Shown here in pieces: positions 7,751 to 15,550 of a stretch of 15,550 nucleotides of DNA; the stretch's first letter is position 1, and each line of letters opens with the position of its first letter. The notes under the pieces were generated by a model that was given only the letters and a program-made list of their open reading frames with translations, searched no databases and was not told the DNA's origin. This stretch comes from Pseudomonadaceae bacterium UBA836 (GTDB taxonomy: Bacteria; Pseudomonadota; Gammaproteobacteria; Pseudomonadales; Pseudomonadaceae). The stretch spans positions 11,667 through 27,216 of the forward strand of contig DBHE01000006.1 of NCBI GenBank assembly GCA_002296055.1, in the 5' to 3' direction. Made by a program: the position numbers and the translations under genes.

Positions 7751-10406
7751 TTTCTTCACGCTCTCTGTAACCGGGTATGCCATCATCAAGAAGGCTGTGT
7801 ACTTCGTTGCCGCTGACGCTGCCAAGGCCCTTCAGGACCACCTGCAGGAAGATGCCGCGGTTGGCCTCGTCGGTCGCGACGGATTCAAACTCGTTGTAGT
7901 CGACCCAGTAGCGGTTGATGACGCGCAGCTTCCAGCAGCAGCTGTCGTACTCCAGACCGCCAAAGGCTTCGAGGGTTCGATCTTCGGCGAAGTCATGCTG
8001 CCAGCGGCCGATCAAGCTCCACTGCGGATTCAGCGGCCACATGAACGACATGTCGGACTGGTCGATACGGCTGTCAGGATCGCGCTCGAAGGTGCCTGTC
8101 AGTGCGTTGTAGGTGTTGACGTTGTTGCGGTAGCGATAGCCCATGTTCAGCACCTTGCGCGGCTCGGGCTGGTAGTGGGCGAAGACGCTGCCGGCGTCGC
8201 TGCTGCTGTCGTCCGGGTCCCAGATGATGTCGCCGTTAACGCGCCAGGCATCGCTGACCTGGTACATCAGCTCCGCGGCGTACGCTGAGGAGGAGGAGGT
8301 GTCGGCGCTGCGCGCCACACCGTTGGCGTCGAGCATCTGCACTTCACGGTCGCGGAAGTACAGCACCTGGCCGAAGCTGGCGCGGGCGCGCTCGGTGCCG
8401 TCGGCTTCCAGCGCGCGGCTGGTCACACCCAGCGACAGCTGGTTGGCATCGGCTACGCGATCCCGGCCGCTGAAGCGGTTGTCGCGGAACAGTGAGCTGT
8501 AGCTGAAGGTGTTCTGGTTGGTGTCGAACAGCGGCTGGTCGTCCTGATCTTCGTGCGGCGCGTACAGGTAGAAGGCGCGCGGCTCCAGCGTCTGGCGCAG
8601 GCCCTTGCCGAACCAGCTGGTGTCGCGGTCGAAGTACAGGCCGGCGTCGAGGGCCGCCACCGGCACGGTGCTGGACGGCGTGGTATTGGCATCGGCGTAG
8701 TCGAAGCCGTCGGCGCGCGCATCGAAGTCCAGATCGTAGTAGGTGCTCTGGGTGCGCACGCTGGGCGTGACGAAGGCCCAGCTGTTGCGCCAGGGGTAGC
8801 TCAGCTTGGGGCTCACGCTGACACGGTGGCCGGTGGCCCGCTGCAGCCCGGTCAGGTTCTCGTCCGGAGTCAGAATCGGGTTGCCCAGGGCGTCAACCTG
8901 AATACCGTCCTGGCCAGTGATGAAGCCGTTTTCCAGGTTGCGGTCGAAGTAGACATACTCAAGGTCGTAGCCGAAGCGCAGACCGGTATCACCCAGCCAG
9001 TTGGCGCCGTCCAGGCGCAGTTGCGGCAGGCGCTCGTACGGCGTCAGCGAGGTGATGGTGGCCAGCTCGTAGGCGTGCACACCGGCGCGGAAGCGCCAGC
9101 CGTCGCCACGATAGGTGATACCAGCGCGCTGGTTGACGTAAGTGTCAGAGCGGGCTTCCAGGGCGGTGTTCAAGTCCTGAAAGTAGAACGGATCGCTGAT
9201 GTCGACGTAGTTGACCTCGGTACTCCAGCGGCTTTGCAGCCCGCCCTGGTGCTGCCAGCCGTACAGCCAGCGATTCTCGTTGTACTCGCTGTCGTTCAGG
9301 AAGGCGGCGGTCAGGTTGCCTTCGTTATCCGGTTTCTTGTAGCGGAACTCGCCTTCCATCTGCAGGCCGCGCTCGGACAGGTAGCGCGGGTACAGGGTGG
9401 CATCGTAGTTAGGCGCCAAGTTGATGTAATAAGGCGTCTCGATCTCGGTGCCGTTGTCGGTCGAGTGACTGAAACTCGGTGGCAATAGGCCGGTCTGGCG
9501 GCGGTCGTCGATCGGGAAGTAGATGTACGGGGTGTAGAACACCGGTACGTCCTTGACCCGCAGGGTGACGTGGCGGGCCTCGCCCCAGCCCTTCTCGCGG
9601 TCCAGCTCGATGTCTTCGCCGTGCAAGGCCCAGCTGTTGTGGCCGGGTTCGCAGGTGGTGTAGCTGCCGTCGTTGATGACGATGACGGCGTCGTCACGAC
9701 GCATCAGCCGGCTAGCGGTGCCGCGGGCGCGAGCGTCGTGAACCACGTATTCGACGCCATCGATCCGGGTTTCGCCGTTGTCGATGCGCATGCTGGCCTG
9801 GTCGCCCAATACCAGAACGCCCTGATCGCGCAGGCGTACATTGCCTTCGAGCATGGCCTGGGCATTGGCCTGGTCAAAACTGGCCTGGTCAGCGCGGGCC
9901 TGCAGGCGGCCCTGGCGCAGCAGCACGTCACCTTCGAGTACCCCGGTCTGGTTGCCTTGCTCGAAACGGCTGCTGTCGGCTGAGGCGTACACGGGCAACT
10001 GGTCAAAGGGCGTTGCATCGTCGCGACCGGTGCGCTCCGGTTCAATGTAGGCGCCGCCGCAGTAGGGCGCGATGGCGGCTTGCTGCTCAGCACTGAGCTG
10101 CTCACGCGGGACCCAGTCCAGCTGACTGAAATCGGTGTTGCCGGTGGCGCGGCTGGCCGCTGCGGCAGCGGCGGCGCCAGCGCTGGCGGCCACAGCGGTC
10201 TCTGCGACCGGGGCTGGAGCAGGGGTGTCTTGCGGCGGTCTGGGTGGTAGTTCGCCGCGGGTTTGCAGCGGCTCGCAGGTCCAGCTGTTGCCCGCCGGGC
10301 GGCACTGTACCTGGTTGGCAGCAGCGCTTAAGGGCTGAACCAGCAGCAGTGAGCTGGCCAGCAACATGGGAAAGGAGGAGCGAAACGGTGGAGTACGGTA
10401 GGCCAT
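7740..10406 (-). CDS. lptD: LPS-assembly outer membrane protein LptD (OstA/Imp)
   Basis: 888 residues from ATG 10406-10404; the longer frame to 10547 adds 47 residues lying before an evident signal peptide (MAYRTPPFRSSFPML..., cleavage near SAA/ANQ, about residue 29). LptD with LptE inserts LPS into the outer leaflet of the outer membrane. After the signal come a Cys-containing segment (Cys35, Cys44), an Ala/Pro-rich linker (about 56-88), Cys116, the OstA/LptA-like beta-jellyroll (about 140-280, with repeats such as VLEGDVLLRQGRLQA and MLEGNVRLRDQG), then a large C-terminal beta-barrel. The CysCys pair at 823-824 (EYDSCCWKL) matches the C-terminal cysteines that form the essential disulfides in E. 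coli LptD. It is first in the operon with surA, pdxA, rsmA, apaG, apaH and glpE; the ribosome site is weak (GGATAACGACATA before ATG). Confidence 0.97.
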   Translation of the reverse strand: MAYRTPPFRSSFPMLLASSLLLVQPLSAAANQVQCRPAGNSWTCEPLQTRGELPPRPPQDTPAPAPVAETAVAASAGAAAAAAASRATGNTDFSQLDWVPREQLSAEQQAAIAPYCGGAYIEPERTGRDDATPFDQLPVYASADSSRFEQGNQTGVLEGDVLLRQGRLQARADQASFDQANAQAMLEGNVRLRDQGVLVLGDQASMRIDNGETRIDGVEYVVHDARARGTASRLMRRDDAVIVINDGSYTTCEPGHNSWALHGEDIELDREKGWGEARHVTLRVKDVPVFYTPYIYFPIDDRRQTGLLPPSFSHSTDNGTEIETPYYINLAPNYDATLYPRYLSERGLQMEGEFRYKKPDNEGNLTAAFLNDSEYNENRWLYGWQHQGGLQSRWSTEVNYVDISDPFYFQDLNTALEARSDTYVNQRAGITYRGDGWRFRAGVHAYELATITSLTPYERLPQLRLDGANWLGDTGLRFGYDLEYVYFDRNLENGFITGQDGIQVDALGNPILTPDENLTGLQRATGHRVSVSPKLSYPWRNSWAFVTPSVRTQSTYYDLDFDARADGFDYADANTTPSSTVPVAALDAGLYFDRDTSWFGKGLRQTLEPRAFYLYAPHEDQDDQPLFDTNQNTFSYSSLFRDNRFSGRDRVADANQLSLGVTSRALEADGTERARASFGQVLYFRDREVQMLDANGVARSADTSSSSAYAAELMYQVSDAWRVNGDIIWDPDDSSSDAGSVFAHYQPEPRKVLNMGYRYRNNVNTYNALTGTFERDPDSRIDQSDMSFMWPLNPQWSLIGRWQHDFAEDRTLEAFGGLEYDSCCWKLRVINRYWVDYNEFESVATDEANRGIFLQVVLKGLGSVSGNEVHSLLDDGIPGYREREENAF

Positions 10407-10571
10407 TATGTCGTTATCCGGGCTTCCAGTCGGTGCGTGCTCGTGACGCCTTGTACGAGGAGAGTGCAATCTGCATGCTGTGTCAGTCGAGCAAGATAAC
10501 GGATAATAAAGCATTGGGCGATGCCTGAGTACGAATTGGCACGGCAACCGACAGGCGAGATTGGGATATTG
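10407..10571. promoter_or_regulatory. Divergent promoter region between lptD and amgK
   Basis: 165 bp separate the two start codons. An A/T-rich island at 10497-10512 offers a -10-like hexamer on each strand: TATTAT on the minus strand (10508-10503, toward lptD) and GATAAT on the plus strand (10502-10507, toward amgK). These largely overlap, so simultaneous use would be mutually exclusive. No good -35 is seen for either, and no sigma-E/AlgU GAACTT element was found, although lptD is sigma-E dependent in E. coli. The position is certain from the gene layout; the exact promoter elements are tentative. Confidence 0.4.
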
Positions 10572-12253
<1,682 letters not shown>

Positions 12254-12255
12254 AC

Positions 12256-13044
12256 GTGCTCTGGCCGGTGACGGTGATGGGCGCGCTGGTTGGAGGGCTA
12301 GGCGGCGCGCTGCCAGGTGCGCTGCTGGGGGCGGTGGTCGGACATGCGCTGGATCGGCATTGGCAACTGCGGCGTTGGCGCGACTTGCCGATACGGTTGG
12401 CGGAGCTGCGCACCGGGCCCACCGACTTCGAGCGTGTGTTGTTTTTGTGCCTCGGCAGGCTGGCCAAGGCCAGCGGGCGGGTCAGTCAGGTGCACCTGCA
12501 GTTGGCGCGTGATCTGATGCAGCAGTATCGGCTGGACGAGGCCGCACGCCTGCGCGCGATGCACGACTTCAATCAAGGCAAAACGGCGGCCGATCTTCGT
12601 CCTTTGGTGCGCGCCCTGCGCAAGCGCGAGCCTGCTCGCGCTGCCGAATTGCTCGACAGCTGCTGGCGCATGGCGGTGGTACCGGGGCAACTGAGCGACG
12701 AGGTCCGCACCCTGCTGGCCGACTGGGCCGCCGAGGCCGGCTTGGCGCATGCCGAGCAGCAGCGTATGCATCAGCGTCATCAGCGCACCCAGGCGCCTCC
12801 GCGTAGTCGCTCGGCGGTACCGCGCCAGGATGCCCTGCGGCGCGCCGCCAGCCTGCTCAAGGTCGATCTGGATGATTCGCCTGAGGTGATCAAGCGTGCC
12901 TACCGTCGGCAGTTGAGCTTGCACCATCCCGACAAGCTCGCAGCTCGCGGTGCTGGCAGTGCGGAGCAGGGGAACGCCGGTGAGCGCATTCGGCAGATTC
13001 AGGAGGCATTTGAGCTGCTGCGCCGACACAAGGGGTTTCGCTAA
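12256..13044 (+). CDS. djlA: DjlA-like membrane J-domain protein (TerB-like plus DnaJ domain)
   Basis: 262 residues. The start is GTG at 12256, 2 nt after the murU stop, with GAGGG about 8 nt upstream. Residues 5-31 form a hydrophobic, glycine-zipper-like transmembrane segment (Gly at 9, 13, 14, 16, 17, 21, 25, 29), comparable to the dimerising membrane segment of E. coli DjlA. A TerB/DjlA-like helical domain follows (about 55-165, beginning FERVLFLCLGRLAKASG), then a basic Gln/Arg-rich linker (165-190) and a C-terminal J domain (about 192-258) with the DnaK-activating HPD tripeptide at 224-226. It should be a co-chaperone recruiting DnaK to the inner membrane, mostly facing the cytoplasm. 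Clients are unknown. Co-transcription with amgK-murU is a spacing-based inference. Confidence 0.87.
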   Translation: MLWPVTVMGALVGGLGGALPGALLGAVVGHALDRHWQLRRWRDLPIRLAELRTGPTDFERVLFLCLGRLAKASGRVSQVHLQLARDLMQQYRLDEAARLRAMHDFNQGKTAADLRPLVRALRKREPARAAELLDSCWRMAVVPGQLSDEVRTLLADWAAEAGLAHAEQQRMHQRHQRTQAPPRSRSAVPRQDALRRAASLLKVDLDDSPEVIKRAYRRQLSLHHPDKLAARGAGSAEQGNAGERIRQIQEAFELLRRHKGFR

Positions 13045-13065
13045 GCTCTGCCGTGGGGCTGTTCT

Positions 13066-14028
13066 TCAGGGCGTCTCGCCGGCCTCGGGTGTGGGCTGGG
13101 CCGGCCGGTAGTTGGCTTCCAGCCAGCCTTGCAGGCGTTTACCGATCATCTCTTGCGCCACCGCCGAGCGCTGTATCGGTGCCAGGTCCAGTTGGCGATA
13201 AGCGTTGTGGCCTGCACGGCGGGCGACGCGCAGGTGTTCGGCGGCTTGCGCCTGGCCCAGTGGGCTGTCCCGGTCGAGCATCTCCAGCATGGGCTTGTCC
13301 CAGCCCTCCAGCAGGCTGCTCAGACTCGGGCGCTCGGCTGCGGCCGGCTGGCGCGCCTCGAAGAGCACCATGGCCTGCGGCGGCTGCTCCGGTGGCGTGC
13401 TGTCGGTCGCCAGCAGGGCCCAGTAGCCTGCGTCGCGACGGGCGACCAGGCTGATCTGCTCGGCCCCCTCAGCCTGCAATACCTGTAGCGCGGCGGTGAT
13501 CAGGCCGCCGGCAGCCGTGCCGTAATCCAGGCTAACGGCTGGCGCTGGGTCGTCCGCAGGCTCGCTGCCGGCCAGCATGGCGGGGTCGGCGCCAGGTTCG
13601 GCTTCGGCAGGCGGCTGGTTGGCTGGATCGGCGATGGGCGGACTGATGATGGTAGGGCCGTCGGGCGCATCGGGCAGGGTGATGGCCAGCGTGTGCCAGC
13701 CGGCGTCGCTCAACTGGCGCCGCGCCGGGCCGATTAGTTCGGGCCAGTCAGCGTGCTCACCGGCCCCCGCAATCAGCAGCACGCCGCCCAGCGGTTCAGG
13801 CCTAGCGGCTGGCAGAAACAGGCCAAATAGCGACTCGCCGTTGAACTCCAGCTGTCGTTGCTCCTCGGTTGGCGTTTCACGCTGTAGCACGTCGCGGTAC
13901 AGGGCGCTGCGTGACAGCGCATCGACGCGTTCGCTCGGCGCACTGATCGCACCGGCATCGGGCTCAGGCTCTTGGGCGGCGGCGTGGTTGGCGAGGCAGA
14001 GCAGCGCAATCAGGGCTGGCAGGCGCAT
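13066..14028 (-). CDS. Secreted DUF3530 family protein (alpha/beta-hydrolase-like, no visible nucleophile)
   Basis: 320 residues. The signal peptide is [18 protein letters not shown] with probable cleavage after residue 18; Cys11 is not in a good lipobox, so a soluble periplasmic protein is favoured. The body resembles DUF3530: an [14 protein letters not shown] segment (61-74), the strand-turn [16 protein letters not shown] (81-96), [13 protein letters not shown] (110-122), a Pro/Ala/Asp/Glu-rich linker (about 121-166), then [11 protein letters not shown] and the [13 protein letters not shown] region (194-206). That region sits where alpha/beta hydrolases have Gly-x-Ser-x-Gly, but no serine is present, so catalysis by that route is doubtful. 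The function is unknown. The gene converges on djlA with 21 bp between stop codons and no visible terminator. It has its own extended -10 promoter and a GGAA ribosome site. Confidence 0.85.
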   Translation of the reverse strand: MRLPALIALLCLANHAAAQEPEPDAGAISAPSERVDALSRSALYRDVLQRETPTEEQRQLEFNGESLFGLFLPAARPEPLGGVLLIAGAGEHADWPELIGPARRQLSDAGWHTLAITLPDAPDGPTIISPPIADPANQPPAEAEPGADPAMLAGSEPADDPAPAVSLDYGTAAGGLITAALQVLQAEGAEQISLVARRDAGYWALLATDSTPPEQPPQAMVLFEARQPAAAERPSLSSLLEGWDKPMLEMLDRDSPLGQAQAAEHLRVARRAGHNAYRQLDLAPIQRSAVAQEMIGKRLQGWLEANYRPAQPTPEAGETP

Positions 14029-14055
14029 GGGCAGGTTCCGTTAGGGTCTGCGCCG

Positions 14056-14064
14056 AGTATAACA
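14056..14064 (-). promoter_or_regulatory. Extended -10 promoter for the DUF3530 gene
   Basis: On the minus strand the sequence TGTTATACT (14064-14056) is an extended -10: TGn followed by TATACT, five of six to TATAAT. It lies 28 bp upstream of the DUF3530 ATG (14028), giving a predicted leader of about 20 nt that carries the GGAA ribosome site. No -35 match is seen at the usual distance, as is common for extended -10 promoters. The same bases read TATAAC (14058-14063) on the plus strand, toward rpe. Confidence 0.5.
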
Positions 14065-14083
14065 GCGGCGGATGGGGTACACT
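14058..14083 (+). promoter_or_regulatory. Candidate -10 elements for rpe-gph
   Basis: Two -10-like hexamers face rpe: TATAAC (14058-14063) and TACACT (14078-14083). Neither has a convincing -35 at 16-18 bp. The second leaves a leader of about 35 nt with GAGG (14112-14115) 6 nt before the rpe ATG. The first shares bases with the oppositely directed DUF3530 promoter, so the two transcription units may compete for polymerase. Confidence 0.3.
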
Positions 14084-14121
14084 GGCGGCCTTTTCCGTGT
14101 TCGTTTCTGTCGAGGTTTGCC

Positions 14122-14796
14122 ATGCCTGATTACGCCATCGCGCCGTCCATTCTGTCTGCCGATTTTGCCCGTCTTGGTGAAGACGTCGACCGGGTGCTGG
14201 CAGCGGGTGCCGATATTGTTCACTTTGATGTCATGGACAACCACTATGTGCCCAACCTGACCATTGGACCGATGGTGTGCACTGCGCTGCGCAAGTATGG
14301 CGTCACGGCGCCGATCGATGTGCATCTGATGGTTAAGCCGGTCGACCGTATCATCGGCGACTTTCTCGAAGCCGGTGCCAGCTATATCACCTTCCACCCG
14401 GAAGCCTCCGAGCACATTGACCGGTCATTGCAGCTGATCAAGAACGGCGGCGCCAAGGCTGGCCTGGTATTCAACCCGGCGACCTCGCTGGATGCCCTCA
14501 AGTACGTGATGGACAAGGTCGACATGGTGCTGCTGATGAGCGTGAACCCGGGCTTTGGTGGCCAGAAGTTTATTCCGGGCACGCTGGACAAACTGCGTGA
14601 AGCCCGCGCCCTGATCGACGCCAGCGGCCGTGAGATTCGTCTGGAAATCGATGGTGGCGTGAACGAGCAGAACATCCGCGCCATCGCTGAAGCGGGCGCC
14701 GATACCTTCGTTGCCGGCTCCGCGATCTTCAACAAGCCGGACTACAAGGCCGTGATCGACAGCATGCGCGCGGAGCTGGCGCAGGTAAAACGCTGA
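14122..14796 (+). CDS. rpe: Ribulose-phosphate 3-epimerase
   Basis: 224 residues from ATG 14122; the frame extends upstream to 13972 but that part overlaps the DUF3530 gene and has no family similarity, while GAGG lies just before 14122. The protein is a TIM barrel interconverting ribulose 5-phosphate and xylulose 5-phosphate in the pentose phosphate pathway. Metal and catalytic residues are visible: His34 and Asp36 ([10 protein letters not shown]), His68 (DVHLMVKP) and Asp177 (LEIDGGVN), the two aspartates acting as acid/base. Substrate-binding elements are Ser9 (APSILSAD), the mobile loop [12 protein letters not shown] (139-150) and the phosphate-binding GGV and AGSAIF near the C-terminus. 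gph starts 1 nt after its stop codon. Confidence 0.97.
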   Translation: MPDYAIAPSILSADFARLGEDVDRVLAAGADIVHFDVMDNHYVPNLTIGPMVCTALRKYGVTAPIDVHLMVKPVDRIIGDFLEAGASYITFHPEASEHIDRSLQLIKNGGAKAGLVFNPATSLDALKYVMDKVDMVLLMSVNPGFGGQKFIPGTLDKLREARALIDASGREIRLEIDGGVNEQNIRAIAEAGADTFVAGSAIFNKPDYKAVIDSMRAELAQVKR

Positions 14797-14797
14797 G

Positions 14798-15475
14798 ATG
14801 CTATTGCGCGATCTGTTCGCTGGAGAGCTGCCCAAACTGGCGATGTTTGACCTGGACGGCACCCTGATTGACTCGGTGCCGGATCTGGCGGGCGCGGTTG
14901 ATGTGATGCTCGGTCAGCTGGGGCGCGCGCCGGCGGGTGTCGACAAGGTGCGACACTGGGTCGGCAACGGCGCTCGGGTGCTGGTGCGCCGGGCGCTGGC
15001 CGATGACATCGAGCATGCGTCCATCAGCGAAGGCGATACCGAGCAGGCGCTGGCGCTGTTTCTTGAGGCCTATGCCGGCGACCATTCGCGCAGCACCCTG
15101 TACCCGGGCGTGCGCCCATTTCTTGATGCGCTGCAGCAGGCTGGCGTGCCGCTGGCGCTGGTCACCAACAAGCCGAGCCGCTTTGTGCCGGAGTTGCTCG
15201 CCGACAAACAGCTCGATGGGTACTTCCGCTGGCTGGTGGGTGGCGACACATTGCCGGTGCAGAAGCCCGACCCGGCTGCACTCAACTGGGTAATGCAGCA
15301 GGCGGGCGTGGTGGCCGGGCAGGCATTGTTTGTCGGCGACTCGCGCAGTGATGTGCTGGCTGCCAAGGCGGCAGGGGTGCCGGTGGTAGCGGTCAGCTAC
15401 GGCTACAATCACGGCCAGCCGATTGCCGCCGAAAACCCAGACCTGCTGGTTGATTCGCTAGACGCGCTCATATAG
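14798..15475 (+). CDS. gph: Phosphoglycolate phosphatase Gph (HAD superfamily)
   Basis: 225 residues, the usual Gph length. HAD motifs: FDLDGTLIDS (17-26) with nucleophile Asp18 and acid Asp20, VTNK (122-125), Lys156 in QKPDP, and GDSRSD (180-185), with an alpha-helical cap between about residues 27 and 95. It dephosphorylates 2-phosphoglycolate arising from DNA repair of oxidative damage. It begins 1 nt after the rpe stop and the rpe-gph order is standard. Because amgK and murU are in the same window, one may ask whether this is MupP, the MurNAc-6-phosphate phosphatase of the recycling pathway, which is of the same family. In P. aeruginosa MupP (PA3172) is encoded elsewhere, and the rpe partner favours Gph. 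Confidence 0.92.
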   Translation: MLLRDLFAGELPKLAMFDLDGTLIDSVPDLAGAVDVMLGQLGRAPAGVDKVRHWVGNGARVLVRRALADDIEHASISEGDTEQALALFLEAYAGDHSRSTLYPGVRPFLDALQQAGVPLALVTNKPSRFVPELLADKQLDGYFRWLVGGDTLPVQKPDPAALNWVMQQAGVVAGQALFVGDSRSDVLAAKAAGVPVVAVSYGYNHGQPIAAENPDLLVDSLDALI

Positions 15476-15550
15476 GCTTGCCCGAGTATCCCCTCCAGTG
15501 ATGGATCAGCCGTGTTTGTCAGCAATCGCAAACTGATGAGAGTTATCAAG
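15476..15550. other. Intergenic tail after gph, no supported gene
   Basis: These 75 bp contain no hairpin-plus-T terminator and no recognisable gene. An 11-codon frame from 15500 (MDQPCLSAIAN) lacks Trp codons and a good ribosome site. In P. aeruginosa trpE lies in this direction, so this may be its upstream region, but the window ends before any trpE sequence can be seen. Confidence 0.4.

Noticed and set aside
7751..7825. Longer SurA starting at 7825
   Set aside because: It would place 25 residues, encoded within lptD, before a clear signal peptide. ATG 7750 gives the family's normal length and export signal.
10407..10547. Longer LptD starting at 10547
   Set aside because: The extra 47 residues precede the signal peptide and would cross the divergent promoter region and the 5' end of an extended amgK frame.
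14798..15475. MupP (MurNAc-6-phosphate phosphatase) completing an AmgK-MurU pathway cluster
   Set aside because: The HAD protein is 1 nt behind rpe, the standard context of Gph. MupP is encoded elsewhere in P. aeruginosa, and sequence reading alone does not favour MupP.
15500..15535. Leader peptide for a downstream trp gene
   Set aside because: The 11-codon frame has no Trp codons, no attenuator-like hairpin is visible in the remaining bases, and trpE itself is not in the window.

Overview
The window looks like a chromosomal core segment of a Pseudomonadaceae bacterium. This rests on the GC-rich coding sequence, the protein sequences (LptD, SurA, PrkA, AmgK and MurU of the Pseudomonas type), and the gene order. 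The order yeaH-prkA / glpE-apaH-apaG-rsmA-pdxA-surA-lptD / amgK-murU-djlA-like / DUF3530 / rpe-gph matches, from memory, the P. aeruginosa PA0587-PA0608 neighbourhood without the agt genes that sit before rpe there. The exact genus cannot be fixed by eye. No CRISPR array, insertion sequence, prophage, tRNA or rRNA gene was seen.

Layout. (1) 1-2433, minus strand: prkA followed by the 5' part of yeaH, a stationary-phase/stress AAA+ and von Willebrand-like pair. They are separated by 150 bp that hold a stop-codon hairpin and a REP-like inverted repeat. (2) 2434-3136: about 700 bp without a convincing gene. It holds the prkA leader with short hairpins and, nearer glpE, what looks like a dispersed intergenic repeat ending in a perfect 14-bp-stem hairpin. 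(3) 3137-10406, minus strand: the envelope/housekeeping operon lptD-surA-pdxA-rsmA-apaG-apaH-glpE. The genes overlap by 11, 4, 4 and 4 nt and are then spaced by 9 and 15 nt. (4) 10407-10571: a divergent promoter region. (5) 10572-13044, plus strand: amgK-murU-djlA-like, with a 4-nt overlap and then a 2-nt gap. (6) 13066-14028, minus strand: a secreted DUF3530 protein, convergent with the djlA-like gene. (7) 14122-15475, plus strand: rpe and gph, 1 nt apart. The last 75 bp hold no identifiable gene.

How the genes work together. LptD assembles LPS at the outer membrane and SurA chaperones beta-barrels including LptD. PdxA makes the B6 precursor, RsmA methylates 16S rRNA, and ApaH hydrolyses Ap4A. 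On the other side of the shared promoter region, AmgK and MurU recycle MurNAc to UDP-MurNAc, bypassing de novo (fosfomycin-sensitive) synthesis. Outer-membrane assembly and peptidoglycan recycling therefore diverge from one intergenic region. Rpe and Gph are carbon-metabolism enzymes.

This is mostly ordinary conserved sequence. I found no convincing undescribed multi-gene system. The items most worth a second look are the intergenic repeat and hairpin at 2881-3085, the REP-like element between prkA and yeaH, and the nucleophile-lacking DUF3530 protein.
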